Position numbers and translations under genes: made by a program. Positions 16,329 to 25,194 of a DNA stretch of 64,000 nt are shown here, in pieces. The DNA is from Paenibacillus sp. FSL R7-0273 (GTDB lineage Bacteria > Bacillota > Bacilli > Paenibacillales > Paenibacillaceae): positions 2,553,501 to 2,617,500 of the forward strand of contig NZ_CP009283.1 of NCBI RefSeq assembly GCF_000758625.1. The letters are read 5' to 3'. Position 1 is the first letter of the stretch. Each line of letters begins with the position of its first letter. The notes under the pieces are model-generated. The model made no database searches. It saw nothing but the letters and a program-made list of their open reading frames with translations, and was not told where the DNA came from.

Positions 16329-17543
16329 ATGCAGCAATATATAGCCCGTAAGGGAGATACGATCAGCCGGATAGCGGCAAGATATGGACTTACACCGGAG
16401 CATGTTATTCAGGGGAATCCGTGGGCCGGGAGGCAGCCCTACCTGTATCCGGGGCAGACCCTGTACTTACCCTCTGCCCCGCGTAAACGTTATTCTGTCC
16501 AGGACGGGGACACTGCGGGATCCATCGCTGCCTTGTTTGGAGCGGATATAGCCGAGCTTGAGCTGCTGAATCCGGGGGTTACCGGTGGCCGGGGCTGTGT
16601 CCCCGGCAAGGTGCTGGTCATTCCCGGTTCTGCCCCAGGCAGCATAGTTACTGTAGATGGAGAATACGGACCGCTGGATATAGAAGAGGATACAAGACTG
16701 CTGGCACAAAAGTATCCTTGTATCACCGCCAGCAGCATTGGAACAAGTGTGCTAGGCAAGCCTCTGCATTTGCTGCGGATCGGAAGCGGTCCCCGCAATC
16801 TGCACGTAAATGCTGCACTGCATGCCAATGAATGGCTGACTGCTCCTTGTTTGATGACTTTTATAGAGCAGTATGCGGAAGCGTACGCAACCGGCCGTGA
16901 CTGGAACGGGCATGATCCCGCGCAGTGGTACCGGGACTGGACGATTTGGGCCGTGCCGCTGGCTAACCCGGATGGTGTCGAGCTGGTGCAGGAGGGGGCG
17001 CTGCCGGATCATCCCCATTACGCGGAGCTGATGAAATGGAACTGCGGCCGCCGCAGCTTCCGGCACTGGAAGGCCAACATCCGCGGGGTGGACCTCGGCG
17101 ACCAGTTCCCCGCGCATTGGGAAGAGGAGCGCGAACGCCGGCAGATTCCCGGGCCGGCTCCGCGTGACTACAGCGGCCCGGCACCGCTATGCGAGCCGGA
17201 GGCCGCCGCGCTTGCTTCGCTGGCGGAGCAGTATCCAGGCGATGCAGCCGTTTCCCTGCACAGCCAGGGAGCAGAAATCTACTGGAACTACCGGGGATAT
17301 GAGCCGCAGGGAAGCAGAGAGCTGGCAGCAAGGCTGGCGGCGGCAAGCGGCTATAGGGCAGTAGAGCTTACCGGAAGCGATGCCGGGTACAAGGACTGGT
17401 TCATCCAGCGGTTCCGCAAGCCGGGCTTTACCGTAGAGCTGGGAATAGGCAAAAATCCGCTTCCGCTGGCGGATTATGAAGACGCTGCACTGGAGACCGG
17501 AATAATAATTGCGGAAATCCTCTCGAATTTGCATAAAAATTGA
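16329..17543 (+). CDS. LysM-domain M14 peptidase (gamma-D-glutamyl-diamino acid endopeptidase type)
   Basis: 404 residues. Two LysM modules (about residues 3-46 and 52-97: YIARKGDTISRIAARYG and YSVQDGDTAGSIAALFG) bind peptidoglycan. The metallocarboxypeptidase domain has zinc ligands in HANEWLTAP (H-x-x-E) and SLHSQGAEIYW, and the catalytic Glu in FTVELGIGKNP. This matches endopeptidase I of Bacillus, which cuts gamma-D-Glu-meso-diaminopimelate bonds in spore or cell-wall peptides. No signal peptide is visible, as in that enzyme. ATG 16329 is chosen because GGGAGG lies 9 bp upstream. A terminator follows. Confidence 0.9.
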   Translation: MQQYIARKGDTISRIAARYGLTPEHVIQGNPWAGRQPYLYPGQTLYLPSAPRKRYSVQDGDTAGSIAALFGADIAELELLNPGVTGGRGCVPGKVLVIPGSAPGSIVTVDGEYGPLDIEEDTRLLAQKYPCITASSIGTSVLGKPLHLLRIGSGPRNLHVNAALHANEWLTAPCLMTFIEQYAEAYATGRDWNGHDPAQWYRDWTIWAVPLANPDGVELVQEGALPDHPHYAELMKWNCGRRSFRHWKANIRGVDLGDQFPAHWEEERERRQIPGPAPRDYSGPAPLCEPEAAALASLAEQYPGDAAVSLHSQGAEIYWNYRGYEPQGSRELAARLAAASGYRAVELTGSDAGYKDWFIQRFRKPGFTVELGIGKNPLPLADYEDAALETGIIIAEILSNLHKN

Positions 17544-17583
17544 AACAATAGCTGCAAATTTGCGTAATATAACAGCAAAGGGT

Positions 17584-17630
17584 ACGGCCGCAAATCTAAT
17601 TACAATTGCTTCGCGGCCGTGTCCTTTTTT
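17584..17630 (+). terminator. Terminator after the M14 peptidase
   Basis: ACGGCCGC and GCGGCCGT pair across a 21-base loop, followed by GTCCTTTTTT. Confidence 0.8.
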
Positions 17631-17649
17631 AAAGGGAGGAATGAAATCT

Positions 17650-17901
17650 ATGAAACTAAGAAAACTGCTGTCACTGAAACAGTGGTCTCATATATTTGGC
17701 AACACCTGGAGGTATGTTAGCTCGCCTGCAGTCACAATGGGGGACAAGCTGCTTTTTACGATTCCGGTGCTGCTGTACTGGGTTTTGCCGGATGTGATGC
17801 CCTTTATGCCGATTGATGATATCGGGGTAACGATGCTGCTGATGGGCTGGTTTGTTACACGTATGGACCGCAAATATCCTTCCTTAAGGGGCGGAAGATG
17901 A
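17650..17901 (+). CDS. Small membrane protein, unknown function
   Basis: 83 residues, ATG 17650 with GGGAGG 10 bp upstream; ATG 17641 abuts that site. A basic, amphipathic start (MKLRKLLSLKQW) precedes two hydrophobic stretches (about residues 34-47 and 57-70) and a basic tail. No family is recognised. It is read alone after the M14 gene terminator. Confidence 0.7.
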   Translation: MKLRKLLSLKQWSHIFGNTWRYVSSPAVTMGDKLLFTIPVLLYWVLPDVMPFMPIDDIGVTMLLMGWFVTRMDRKYPSLRGGR

Positions 17902-18034
17902 AAGTTTAAAGAATTTTGACGTTATTTTCACCGCATAGCCGTTCTCTTTTGACCGGGAAGGTTGCTTTTACAGACTGCTTTCCTTAAAATGAATTATTGA
18001 GGTTTTAAAGTAGATGTAGAGGAGATGGATGAGG

Positions 18035-18337
18035 ATGAACGTCAAAATTACCCGCAATGCGGCTAAAGTGATAAAAAAAACCATGGAGCTTGAAGGCAAC
18101 AGCGAGCTTAAGCTGCGCGTAGCAATTACGCATGCCCACGGCGACCACGCCCACTATGGTCTTGATTTGGACACGCCAAAGGAAAATGACATCGTAGTTT
18201 CCACCGACAAAGACATCGATGTTATACTTGACCCGAACCAGCCGCTGCTGGACGGTGTGAAGATCGATTACTTGTATCTGCCGGAAGAAGGCTTTGTCAT
18301 TACTAATCCGTCCAAAGGCAATCACGGCGACCACTAA
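18035..18337 (+). CDS. HesB/IscA-like protein lacking all cysteines
   Basis: 100 residues; ATG 18035 is 10 bp after GAGGAG (ATG 18029 is too close). The HesB fold can be followed: KITRNAAKVIKK, LKLRVAI, then a beta-rich region and GVKIDYLYLPEEGFVITNP. The A-type scaffold cysteines are absent: the usual GGCSG is HAHGDHAHYG and the C-terminal CGCG is NHGDH. The result is a His/Asp-rich pair of loops, which could bind a metal ion but not a classical cluster. It is followed 39 bp later by the DUF1450 gene, likely in one operon. Confidence 0.8.
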   Translation: MNVKITRNAAKVIKKTMELEGNSELKLRVAITHAHGDHAHYGLDLDTPKENDIVVSTDKDIDVILDPNQPLLDGVKIDYLYLPEEGFVITNPSKGNHGDH

Positions 18338-18376
18338 ACCGCTGCTGTAAATAAGGACAAGAAGAAGGGTTGCTCC

Positions 18377-18619
18377 ATGGCTAACGAAATACAAATTTGT
18401 GATCAGTGCAATCACACCAGAATGAAGACGATTATGCCCAAGCTGCGCAAGATGGCGCCGGACGCCGAGATCAAAGTCGGCTGCAAGTCCTATTGCGGAC
18501 CTTGCGGCAAACGGGCCTTTATTTATATTAATGGACGTTATGTAAGTGCTCCTACCGAGGATGAGGTGCTGGCGAAGGCGGAAGCTTTTGTAAAGAAGCC
18601 GGCGGCTGTTAAGGAATGA
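18377..18619 (+). CDS. DUF1450 (YuzB-like) protein
   Basis: 80 residues. IQICDQCNHTRMKTIMPKL and GCKSYCGPCGKRAFIYINGRYV fit the DUF1450/YuzB family, small proteins with a thioredoxin-like fold and paired cysteines (C-x-x-C near residue 8 and C-x3-C-x-x-C near 37). Function is unknown; a redox or metal role is plausible. It follows the HesB-like gene closely, and a terminator follows it. Confidence 0.85.
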   Translation: MANEIQICDQCNHTRMKTIMPKLRKMAPDAEIKVGCKSYCGPCGKRAFIYINGRYVSAPTEDEVLAKAEAFVKKPAAVKE

Positions 18620-18660
18620 ATTCAGATAATGGGCTGCCGGATAGTCCGGTGTTCCCAGAC

Positions 18661-18696
18661 AGAAGTCCCTGCTATCCGGTGGGGGCTTCTTTGTTA
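18661..18696 (+). terminator. Terminator after the DUF1450 gene
   Basis: AGAAGTCCC and GGGGGCTTCT pair around a 12-base loop, followed by TTGTTATTT. Confidence 0.75.
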
Positions 18697-18813
18697 TTTA
18701 CAGGAACTCCTATGATTTGGGAGCAGGCTGCGGTACGTGTTATAATGGACAGGTTGTGGAATGGATTTTACATAGGCGGCAGCCGCCAATAGTTGAGGAG
18801 GGAATGAAACGGT

Positions 18814-19638
18814 ATGAAGCATCTGACAGACAGCACGGTTCTGAATAACGGGGTTCATATGCCCTGGTTTGGTCTTGGTACGTTCAAAGCAGAGGGAGCC
18901 GAGGTGGCTAATGCGGTAACAACCGCACTTGAGCTGGGATACCGGAGCATCGATACTGCAGCAGTATACGGCAATGAGGAAGAGGTAGGACAATCGATTG
19001 CAGCAAGCGGAGTAGCGCGGGACAGCCTGTTTGTGACCACTAAAGTATGGAACTCCGATCAGGGCTATGACACTACGCTGAAGGCTTTTGACACCAGCTG
19101 CCGGAAGCTTGGTCTTGATATGATCGACCTGTATCTGATACATTGGCCGGGTAAGGATAAGTATAAGGACACCTGGCGTGCACTTGAACGCCTCTATGAA
19201 GAAGGCCGGGTACGGGCCATCGGAGTGAGCAATTTCCAGATTCATCATCTGGAGGAGCTGCGCAATGACAGCGGTATCGTGCCTGCCGTTAACCAGGTGG
19301 AGCTGCATCCGCGCTTTATCCAGAAGGAGCTGCATGATTACTGTGTTCAAAATCAGATTCAGATCGAGGCCTGGGCCCCGCTGATGAAGGGCAGACTGCA
19401 GGATAATGAGCTGCTGCTGGATATCGCCGGAAAGCACGGCAAGACGGTGTCCCAGGTGATTTTGCGCTGGGGCCTGCAGAACCGGATTGTTATCATTCCT
19501 AAGTCGGTTACTCCGTCACGGATCAGGGAGAACAGCGAAATCTTTGATTTCGAGCTGACGGCTGAAGAGGTTAGTGCAATCAGCGCGCTGGATGCCGGAG
19601 AGCGGATCGGTACTGACCCGGATAAGCTGATGTTCTAG
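18814..19638 (+). CDS. Aldo/keto reductase
   Basis: 274 residues, NADPH-dependent oxidoreductase of the AKR5-like group. Catalytic Asp and Tyr are in YRSIDTAAVYGNEEEVG, Lys in FVTTKVW and His in LYLIHWPG; the cofactor site is IIPKSVTPSRIREN. This is the 2,5-diketo-gluconate reductase/YvgN type that reduces methylglyoxal and other aldehydes in Bacilli. The ATG follows GAGGAGGG at 18795-18802. It is monocistronic. Confidence 0.93.
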   Translation: MKHLTDSTVLNNGVHMPWFGLGTFKAEGAEVANAVTTALELGYRSIDTAAVYGNEEEVGQSIAASGVARDSLFVTTKVWNSDQGYDTTLKAFDTSCRKLGLDMIDLYLIHWPGKDKYKDTWRALERLYEEGRVRAIGVSNFQIHHLEELRNDSGIVPAVNQVELHPRFIQKELHDYCVQNQIQIEAWAPLMKGRLQDNELLLDIAGKHGKTVSQVILRWGLQNRIVIIPKSVTPSRIRENSEIFDFELTAEEVSAISALDAGERIGTDPDKLMF

Positions 19639-19678
19639 TCTAGGTTAGGTTTATGATACAACTGCCATTACGCATTAA

Positions 19679-19726
19679 AAAGAGCCTTAGACCCGGACAG
19701 CGAAGCTGCGGTGGTCTAAGGCTCTT
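19679..19726 (-). terminator. Terminator of the minus-strand YpsC-like gene
   Basis: AGAGCCTTAGACC and GGTCTAAGGCTCT form a 13-bp stem. Read on the minus strand it is followed by TTTTTAAT. It may also stop the aldo/keto reductase transcript. Confidence 0.85.
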
Positions 19727-19736
19727 GAGCGGTCCC

Positions 19737-20876
19737 TTATTGCGGATTGCGCGGCGGGAGCGGCCCCAGGTACTGATAATACTGGCATTCAATCCGGCCG
19801 TTATACAGCTTGCGGCGTTTGTCCGCTTTGCGGCCGTAGTATTGCTCAAATTCCTTGTAAGGGCTGATCGCGAAGAAGGACCAGTTCGGCAGATACAGCA
19901 TCATTTCGCCAAACTGGCGGGTCAGCTTCTCTACTTCCTTGTCATTACTGATGCGCTCCCCGTAAGGGGGGTTCGTAATAATGCAGCCATAATCGCCTTC
20001 CGGACGGGCTTTGGCGGCTGCCATATGCTTGAAGGTGATCTCGCCGGCCAGGCCTGCACTCTTGGCAGCGGCCTCGGCAATTTCAATTGCCGCCGGATCA
20101 ATATCGGTGCCGGTCAGCTGCAGCGGATAATCGTCGCGCACAGCATCAAAGGCCTCATCGCGGGCTTCCTCCCACAGGCGCTTCGGAATTTCCGGCCAGT
20201 GCTCGGACGGGAAGGAACGCCGCAGTCCGGGAGCAATGTTCCAGGCGATCATTGCCGCTTCAATCAGGATGGTACCGGAGCCGCAGCACGGATCGTAGAG
20301 CGGACGGTGGCCGTTCCAGCGGCTGAGCTGGATTAGAGCAGCAGCCATCGTTTCCTTCAGCGGCGCTTCAGTTGCCTGGCGGCGGTAGCCGCGCTTGTGC
20401 AGCGCAGGACCCGTGGTATCCAGTGTGATCAGGGCGATATCATTAAGCAGAATAACTTCAACCACATAGCGGGGACCGTTCTCAGGGAACCACTCAGTGT
20501 GGTAAGACTGCTTCAGCTTCTCGACAATCGCTTTCTTGACAATCCCCTGGCAGGCAGGTACGCTGGTAAGCTGGGATTTGTGTGAACGTCCCTCTACCGG
20601 GAACTCCCCGTTCTCGGGAATCCAGTCCTCCCAGTTAATCGCCTTAACACCTTCGAACAGCTCGTCGAAGGTCCGGGCAGGGAACTGGCCCATTTTGATC
20701 AGGACCCGGTCAGAGGTACGCAGCCATAAATTACAGCGGCAGATATCGATAAGATCCCCGCTGAACAACACCCGGCCGTTTTCGGTTGTGGTCTCATAAC
20801 CCAATTCATTTAATTCGCGTGCTACTACAGCCTCCAGCCCCATGGGGGCGGTGGCGATCAGTTGTAATTTACCCAA
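19737..20876 (-). CDS. THUMP-domain RNA methyltransferase (RlmL/YpsC type)
   Basis: 379 residues. The N-terminal THUMP domain (about residues 40-155; TDELFEGVKAINW, VKKAIVEKLKQ) binds RNA. The C-terminal Rossmann methyltransferase has the SAM loop LYDPCCGSGTILIEAA and the catalytic ITNPPYGER motif of N2-guanine methyltransferases. By family it should modify 23S rRNA guanosine (RlmL-like); YpsC of B. subtilis is the nearest named relative. It lacks the second RlmK half found in proteobacterial RlmKL. It diverges from the O-methyltransferase gene. Confidence 0.9.
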   Translation of the reverse strand: MGKLQLIATAPMGLEAVVARELNELGYETTTENGRVLFSGDLIDICRCNLWLRTSDRVLIKMGQFPARTFDELFEGVKAINWEDWIPENGEFPVEGRSHKSQLTSVPACQGIVKKAIVEKLKQSYHTEWFPENGPRYVVEVILLNDIALITLDTTGPALHKRGYRRQATEAPLKETMAAALIQLSRWNGHRPLYDPCCGSGTILIEAAMIAWNIAPGLRRSFPSEHWPEIPKRLWEEARDEAFDAVRDDYPLQLTGTDIDPAAIEIAEAAAKSAGLAGEITFKHMAAAKARPEGDYGCIITNPPYGERISNDKEVEKLTRQFGEMMLYLPNWSFFAISPYKEFEQYYGRKADKRRKLYNGRIECQYYQYLGPLPPRNPQ

Positions 20877-21066
20877 ATGCGCTCAACTCCGTTTAGCTTG
20901 TAGATGGTTGCACCCAGCCAGTACAATAAGAAAAGCAGATAAGTAAAGAGGTACCCCGTACCGTCTTTATCCCATACATGCATACGCTTAGTAAAGCTTG
21001 GCCTAGCCAATCCTTTTAAGTATAGGGGAATGAGCGGGACTTCACAACATGATAAGGAGAATACAT

Positions 21067-21696
21067 ATGCTCAATCAGGAAGAATACAGTGAAATGTTGT
21101 ACTCGGAAGACGAATTATTGCTGGAGGTAAAACAAGCGATTCTCGCCCACGGCATGCCGGAGGTGTCCGTCGCTCCGGGATACGGGCGGCTGCTGTCGAT
21201 GTTGGTCAGGCTGTCCCGCTCCACTCGCGTCCTGGAGATCGGCGCACTTGGCGGTTACAGCGGTATCTGCTTATGCCGCGGCTTTGCCTCCGGCGGAATG
21301 CTGACCTCACTTGAGCTGAAGGCGGAATACGCAAAGCTTGCGCAGAGCTATTTAGCCAAGGCCGGCTTCGGTGAGGCTGTGGAGTACAGAATCGGCCCTG
21401 CGCTGGACAGCCTGAAGGAGCTGGAAGCAGAGGGCCGGACCTTTGATTTCTTTTTTATCGATGCGGATAAGCTGAACTATCCGGACTATCTGGACTATGC
21501 AATCCGGCTGGCGTCGCCCGGGGCGATTATCGCCGGAGATAATATTTTTCTGCGCGGCCGCACGCTGAATCCGGAACGTAACGGGCCTGCTATCCAGGCG
21601 GTGCGGAGCTTCAATGAAAGGATCGCCAGTGATGAACGGCTGATCAGCACCCTTTTGCCGGCGTACGACGGACTGGCTCTGGCGATGGTGAAGTAG
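21067..21696 (+). CDS. O-methyltransferase (class I SAM-dependent)
   Basis: 209 residues, ATG 7 bp after AAGGAG. The catechol-O-methyltransferase-like signature RVLEIGALGGYSGICLCRGF (SAM site), SLELKAEYAKLA and the metal-binding FDFFFIDADKLNYPDYLD and DNIFLRGRT are intact. It needs a divalent metal; the acceptor hydroxyl compound is unknown. It converges on the MFS gene with a 15-bp gap. Confidence 0.9.
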   Translation: MLNQEEYSEMLYSEDELLLEVKQAILAHGMPEVSVAPGYGRLLSMLVRLSRSTRVLEIGALGGYSGICLCRGFASGGMLTSLELKAEYAKLAQSYLAKAGFGEAVEYRIGPALDSLKELEAEGRTFDFFFIDADKLNYPDYLDYAIRLASPGAIIAGDNIFLRGRTLNPERNGPAIQAVRSFNERIASDERLISTLLPAYDGLALAMVK

Positions 21697-21711
21697 GCAT
21701 CCCGGGCCGTA

Positions 21712-22932
21712 TTAGCGGTATAACTGGTGCCGGGTCGGCTTGTACAGCTTGAAGCGTACCCAGACCGTATTAAGCAGCAGGAAGCCTCCGGAGATGATGA
21801 ACAAGCCTTCGATTCCGATATAACCCGACAAAAACCCGCCGATTACCGCACCAAGCATATTCCCCAGGGCCAGCGTGCTGCTGTTGAAGCCGAAGGCCCT
21901 GCTTTCTTTCCCGTCAGGAGTGTAGGAGCGGATCAGCGCATTCACACTCGGCAGCAGTCCTCCCATGAACACACCCATCAGGAAGCGGACCACAATCAGC
22001 TGCCACACACTGGTTACAAAAGCCTGCGGAATCAGGAACAGCGCCGCACCGATCAGCGCAAACGTCAGTATGCGGTGGGCACCGACCTTATCGCTCAGCT
22101 TACCCAGCAGCGGTGAGGCGAGCATGTTGGAAATACCGGTCACCGCGCTGACCATTCCCGCCCAGAAGGCGATATTGACAGCTGAGCCGTGCAGCTTCTC
22201 TACATAGATCGGCAGCAGCGACATCGGGCTGATCATTGCGAACTGCAGCAGAAAGGTCACGCCGAACAGTGCAGGCAGCTGCGGCACCTTGGCCAGCTCC
22301 TTGAATCCCTCCATGACTGACACCTGAGGGACCTTCGCCGCCTCTTCGCGGCTGAATTTTTCTTTTACCAGGAATAAAGCGAGCAGTGAAGCTACGAACA
22401 GCAATGCACCCACGACATAAAAAATCGGGCGGAACCCGATCGCGTCAGCCAGTGCGCCCCCGATCAGCGGACCCAGTATTGTGCCGGCCACCGAACCGGA
22501 CTGCATCAGCCCCATGGCAAAGCCCATACGGTGCTTAGGGGTTGTGCCGGATACAAGGGCGATGGATGCCGGATTAAAGCCCGAGATTGTCCCGTTAAGG
22601 AGCCGAAGGAGCAGCAGCTGCATCGGGGTCTGGGCGAAGCCCATAAGCACGATAACGATGGCCATACCGAAGCTGGAGCGCAGGAGCATGATTTTGCGGC
22701 CGTATTTATCGGCGAGCTTGCCCCACAGCGGTTGAAATACAAATGAGGTCAGAAAATTTGCGGCAAAAATAAGTCCGGCCCAGAGCCCGATCGCCCGATC
22801 GCCCACGACACCCAAATCTTTGGCGAGATAAAGCGACAGGAAAGGGGTAATCATAGTCATACCGGCGTTTACGAGAAACTGGCCAAACCAAAGCACCATG
22901 AGGTTGATTTTCCAGGTCTCCCAATTCTTCAA
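21712..22932 (-). CDS. MFS multidrug efflux transporter (MdtG-like)
   Basis: 406 residues, 12 predicted helices. The MFS loop 2-3 motif GKLADKYGRKIMLL and its half-repeat GKLSDKVGAHRIL are present, and motif C-like GSVAGTILGPLIGGALAD in helix 5 marks drug/proton antiporters. The ATG is preceded by GAAAGGAAG. Substrates are unknown. No regulator is adjacent. Confidence 0.88.
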   Translation of the reverse strand: MKNWETWKINLMVLWFGQFLVNAGMTMITPFLSLYLAKDLGVVGDRAIGLWAGLIFAANFLTSFVFQPLWGKLADKYGRKIMLLRSSFGMAIVIVLMGFAQTPMQLLLLRLLNGTISGFNPASIALVSGTTPKHRMGFAMGLMQSGSVAGTILGPLIGGALADAIGFRPIFYVVGALLFVASLLALFLVKEKFSREEAAKVPQVSVMEGFKELAKVPQLPALFGVTFLLQFAMISPMSLLPIYVEKLHGSAVNIAFWAGMVSAVTGISNMLASPLLGKLSDKVGAHRILTFALIGAALFLIPQAFVTSVWQLIVVRFLMGVFMGGLLPSVNALIRSYTPDGKESRAFGFNSSTLALGNMLGAVIGGFLSGYIGIEGLFIISGGFLLLNTVWVRFKLYKPTRHQLYR

Positions 22933-23163
22933 AGTGCTTCACTTCCTTTCAACGTATAATTTGCGAAAAAATTCACGAAAAATTGACATTCTTTCAGTAT
23001 ATCATAAATATTTCGCTATCCGGTGCAACACTTGTCATAGTAATGTCATTGGATTGTCATTCCGAGCAGGTGAGAACGCTTGTTACCATCTTTTAAAAGG
23101 GGCATAATAAATAGTATGCGTGTGCAACTATCCTATCAAATCTAATCTAATGGAGATCTTATC

Positions 23164-24225
23164 ATGACCTACAATGACACTTTTATCCGCGCCTGCAGAC
23201 GGCAGGAGACGGACCATGTTCCCGTATGGTACATGCGGCAGGCCGGCCGTTATGATCCCGAGTACCGTAAAATCAAGGAGAAATATTCGCTGCTCGAAAT
23301 CTGCAGCCAGCCGGAGCTTGCGGCTGAAGTAACCTTGATGCCTGTGCGCAAGCTGGGTGTGGATGCGGCCATCCTGTATTCTGACATTATGAACCCGGTC
23401 GCTTCACTCGGGGTGAAATTCGACATCGTGAAGAATATCGGCCCGGTCATCGAGAATCCGATTGCGACCGCTGCCGATGTGAACCGCCTGAAGCCAATTG
23501 ATGTGGAAGGCGATCTGGGCCATATCCTGGAAACCATCGCCATCCTGGACAAGGAGCTGGATGTACCGCTGATTACCTTTGCCGGTGCTCCGTTCACGAT
23601 TGCCAGCTATCTGATTGAAGGCAGGCCTTCCAAGAGCTATCACCGCACCAAAGAAATGATGTTCAGCCAGCCGCGCGTCTGGGAGCAGCTGATGGATAAG
23701 CTGGGTGATATGGTTATCGCTTATCTGCGTGCCCATGTTAAGAGCGGCGGGAAGGCCTTCCAGCTGTTTGACAGCTGGGTCGGGGCACTGGCTCCGCGTG
23801 ACTTCGAGCGCTATGTGCTGCCAACGATTTCCCGTATTTTTACCGAATTATCGGATCTTGATGTACCGAAAATTTATTTTCCCGGCGTAAGCTCCGGGGA
23901 GCTTTTGCCGAGCCTTAAGGGCCTGAAGACGGATGTAATCGGACTGGACTGGCGGGTAAGCCTTACAGAAGGCAGACGAAGAACCGGAGGAGGCTTTGCC
24001 GTTCAGGGCAACCTCGATCCTTATCTGCTGACTGCACCGATGGACCTGCTCAAGGAGCGTGCCAAGGATCTGATTGACGAAGGCATACAGCAGCCGGGGT
24101 ATATTTTTAACCTAGGACACGGCTTATTTCCCGAGGCTTCGCTGGATACATTAAGAGAGCTGACGGAATTTATCCATGATTATTCGAAGCAGGCGATGAA
24201 GCAGGCGGCTAAGCCGCAAATCTAA
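23164..24225 (+). CDS. hemE: Uroporphyrinogen decarboxylase
   Basis: 353 residues. It decarboxylates uroporphyrinogen III to coproporphyrinogen III. The N-terminal signature PVWYMRQAGRY and the second motif GLDWRVSL are present, with the conserved Asp in ILYSDIMNP and FNLGHGLFPE near the end. It is first in hemE-hemH-hemY, with an 18-bp gap to hemH. The TCTTATC ATG is preceded by GGAGATC. Confidence 0.97.
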   Translation: MTYNDTFIRACRRQETDHVPVWYMRQAGRYDPEYRKIKEKYSLLEICSQPELAAEVTLMPVRKLGVDAAILYSDIMNPVASLGVKFDIVKNIGPVIENPIATAADVNRLKPIDVEGDLGHILETIAILDKELDVPLITFAGAPFTIASYLIEGRPSKSYHRTKEMMFSQPRVWEQLMDKLGDMVIAYLRAHVKSGGKAFQLFDSWVGALAPRDFERYVLPTISRIFTELSDLDVPKIYFPGVSSGELLPSLKGLKTDVIGLDWRVSLTEGRRRTGGGFAVQGNLDPYLLTAPMDLLKERAKDLIDEGIQQPGYIFNLGHGLFPEASLDTLRELTEFIHDYSKQAMKQAAKPQI

Positions 24226-24243
24226 TACAAGGAGCTGGAATCC

Positions 24244-25194
24244 ATGACTGCAAAAATTGGTGTACTTGTGATGTCGTACGGCACTCCTGAAAGCCTGGAC
24301 CAGGTGGAGGCTTATTACACCCATATCCGGCGCGGGCATGCCCCTTCTGCTGAACAGCTCAAGGAGCTTAAGGACCGCTATGAAGCTATTGTCGGAGGCG
24401 TGTTTCCGCTTAGGGAAAATACCGACCGGCAGGTTGAGGCGCTGCAGGAGGCCTTGAACAAATCCGGCGGGGACACAGAATATGTGTGCTATCAGGGACT
24501 GAAGCATGCCAAGCCTTTTATCGAGGATGGCGTGGAGGCAATGGTGCGTGACGGGATCAAGCATGCCGTAGGAGTTGTACTGGCTCCGCATTATTCGGTT
24601 ATGAGCGTGGGGACCTACATTAAACGGGCCAAGGAAAAAGCGGAGGCCAGCGGAATTACCATGAATTTCGTGGAAAGCTATCACCTGCATCCTGAACTGG
24701 TCGATGTGCTCAGCCGCCGGGTGTCGGCAAAGCTGGACCAGTTCGAAGAGACCGGAGCGGCACGCGGGGATGTGCGGGTGCTGTTCAGCGCCCACAGTCT
24801 GCCTGAGCGGATTCTTGCAATGGGTGATCCTTACGTCGAACAGCTGCTTGCAACCTCGCAGGCAATCGCCGACCGGACTGGGGTCAGCAACTGGCAGTTC
24901 ACTTGGCAGAGCGCAGGCAGAACCGCCGAGCCGTGGCTCGGTCCGGACATCCTTGATACCATGCGCGAGCTTGCCAAAAGCGAAGTGAAATATGTCCTGT
25001 CGGCACCAATCGGGTTCGTATCCGACCATCTGGAGGTACTGTACGATTTGGACATCGAAGCCCAGGCACTGGCCTCTGAGCTGGATATGCGTCTTATGCG
25101 CATTGAGTCGCTGAACAGTGATCCGGCATACATGTCTGTTCTCAGTGATGTGGTCCGTGTCAAAGCAGGTGAGCTTCAGGTGAACCAGCCATGA
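24244..25194 (+). CDS. hemH: Coproporphyrin III ferrochelatase
   Basis: 316 residues. It inserts iron into coproporphyrin III in the Gram-positive heme pathway. The metal site His is in APHYSVMSVGTY, with FSAHSLPERI and WQSAGRTAEPWLGPD and the Glu in DHLEVLYDLDIEA matching ferrochelatases. The C-terminal CxxC/Cys cluster of some bacterial and animal enzymes is absent, as is usual in Bacilli. The stop overlaps the hemY start (ATGA), indicating translational coupling. Confidence 0.96.
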   Translation: MTAKIGVLVMSYGTPESLDQVEAYYTHIRRGHAPSAEQLKELKDRYEAIVGGVFPLRENTDRQVEALQEALNKSGGDTEYVCYQGLKHAKPFIEDGVEAMVRDGIKHAVGVVLAPHYSVMSVGTYIKRAKEKAEASGITMNFVESYHLHPELVDVLSRRVSAKLDQFEETGAARGDVRVLFSAHSLPERILAMGDPYVEQLLATSQAIADRTGVSNWQFTWQSAGRTAEPWLGPDILDTMRELAKSEVKYVLSAPIGFVSDHLEVLYDLDIEAQALASELDMRLMRIESLNSDPAYMSVLSDVVRVKAGELQVNQP

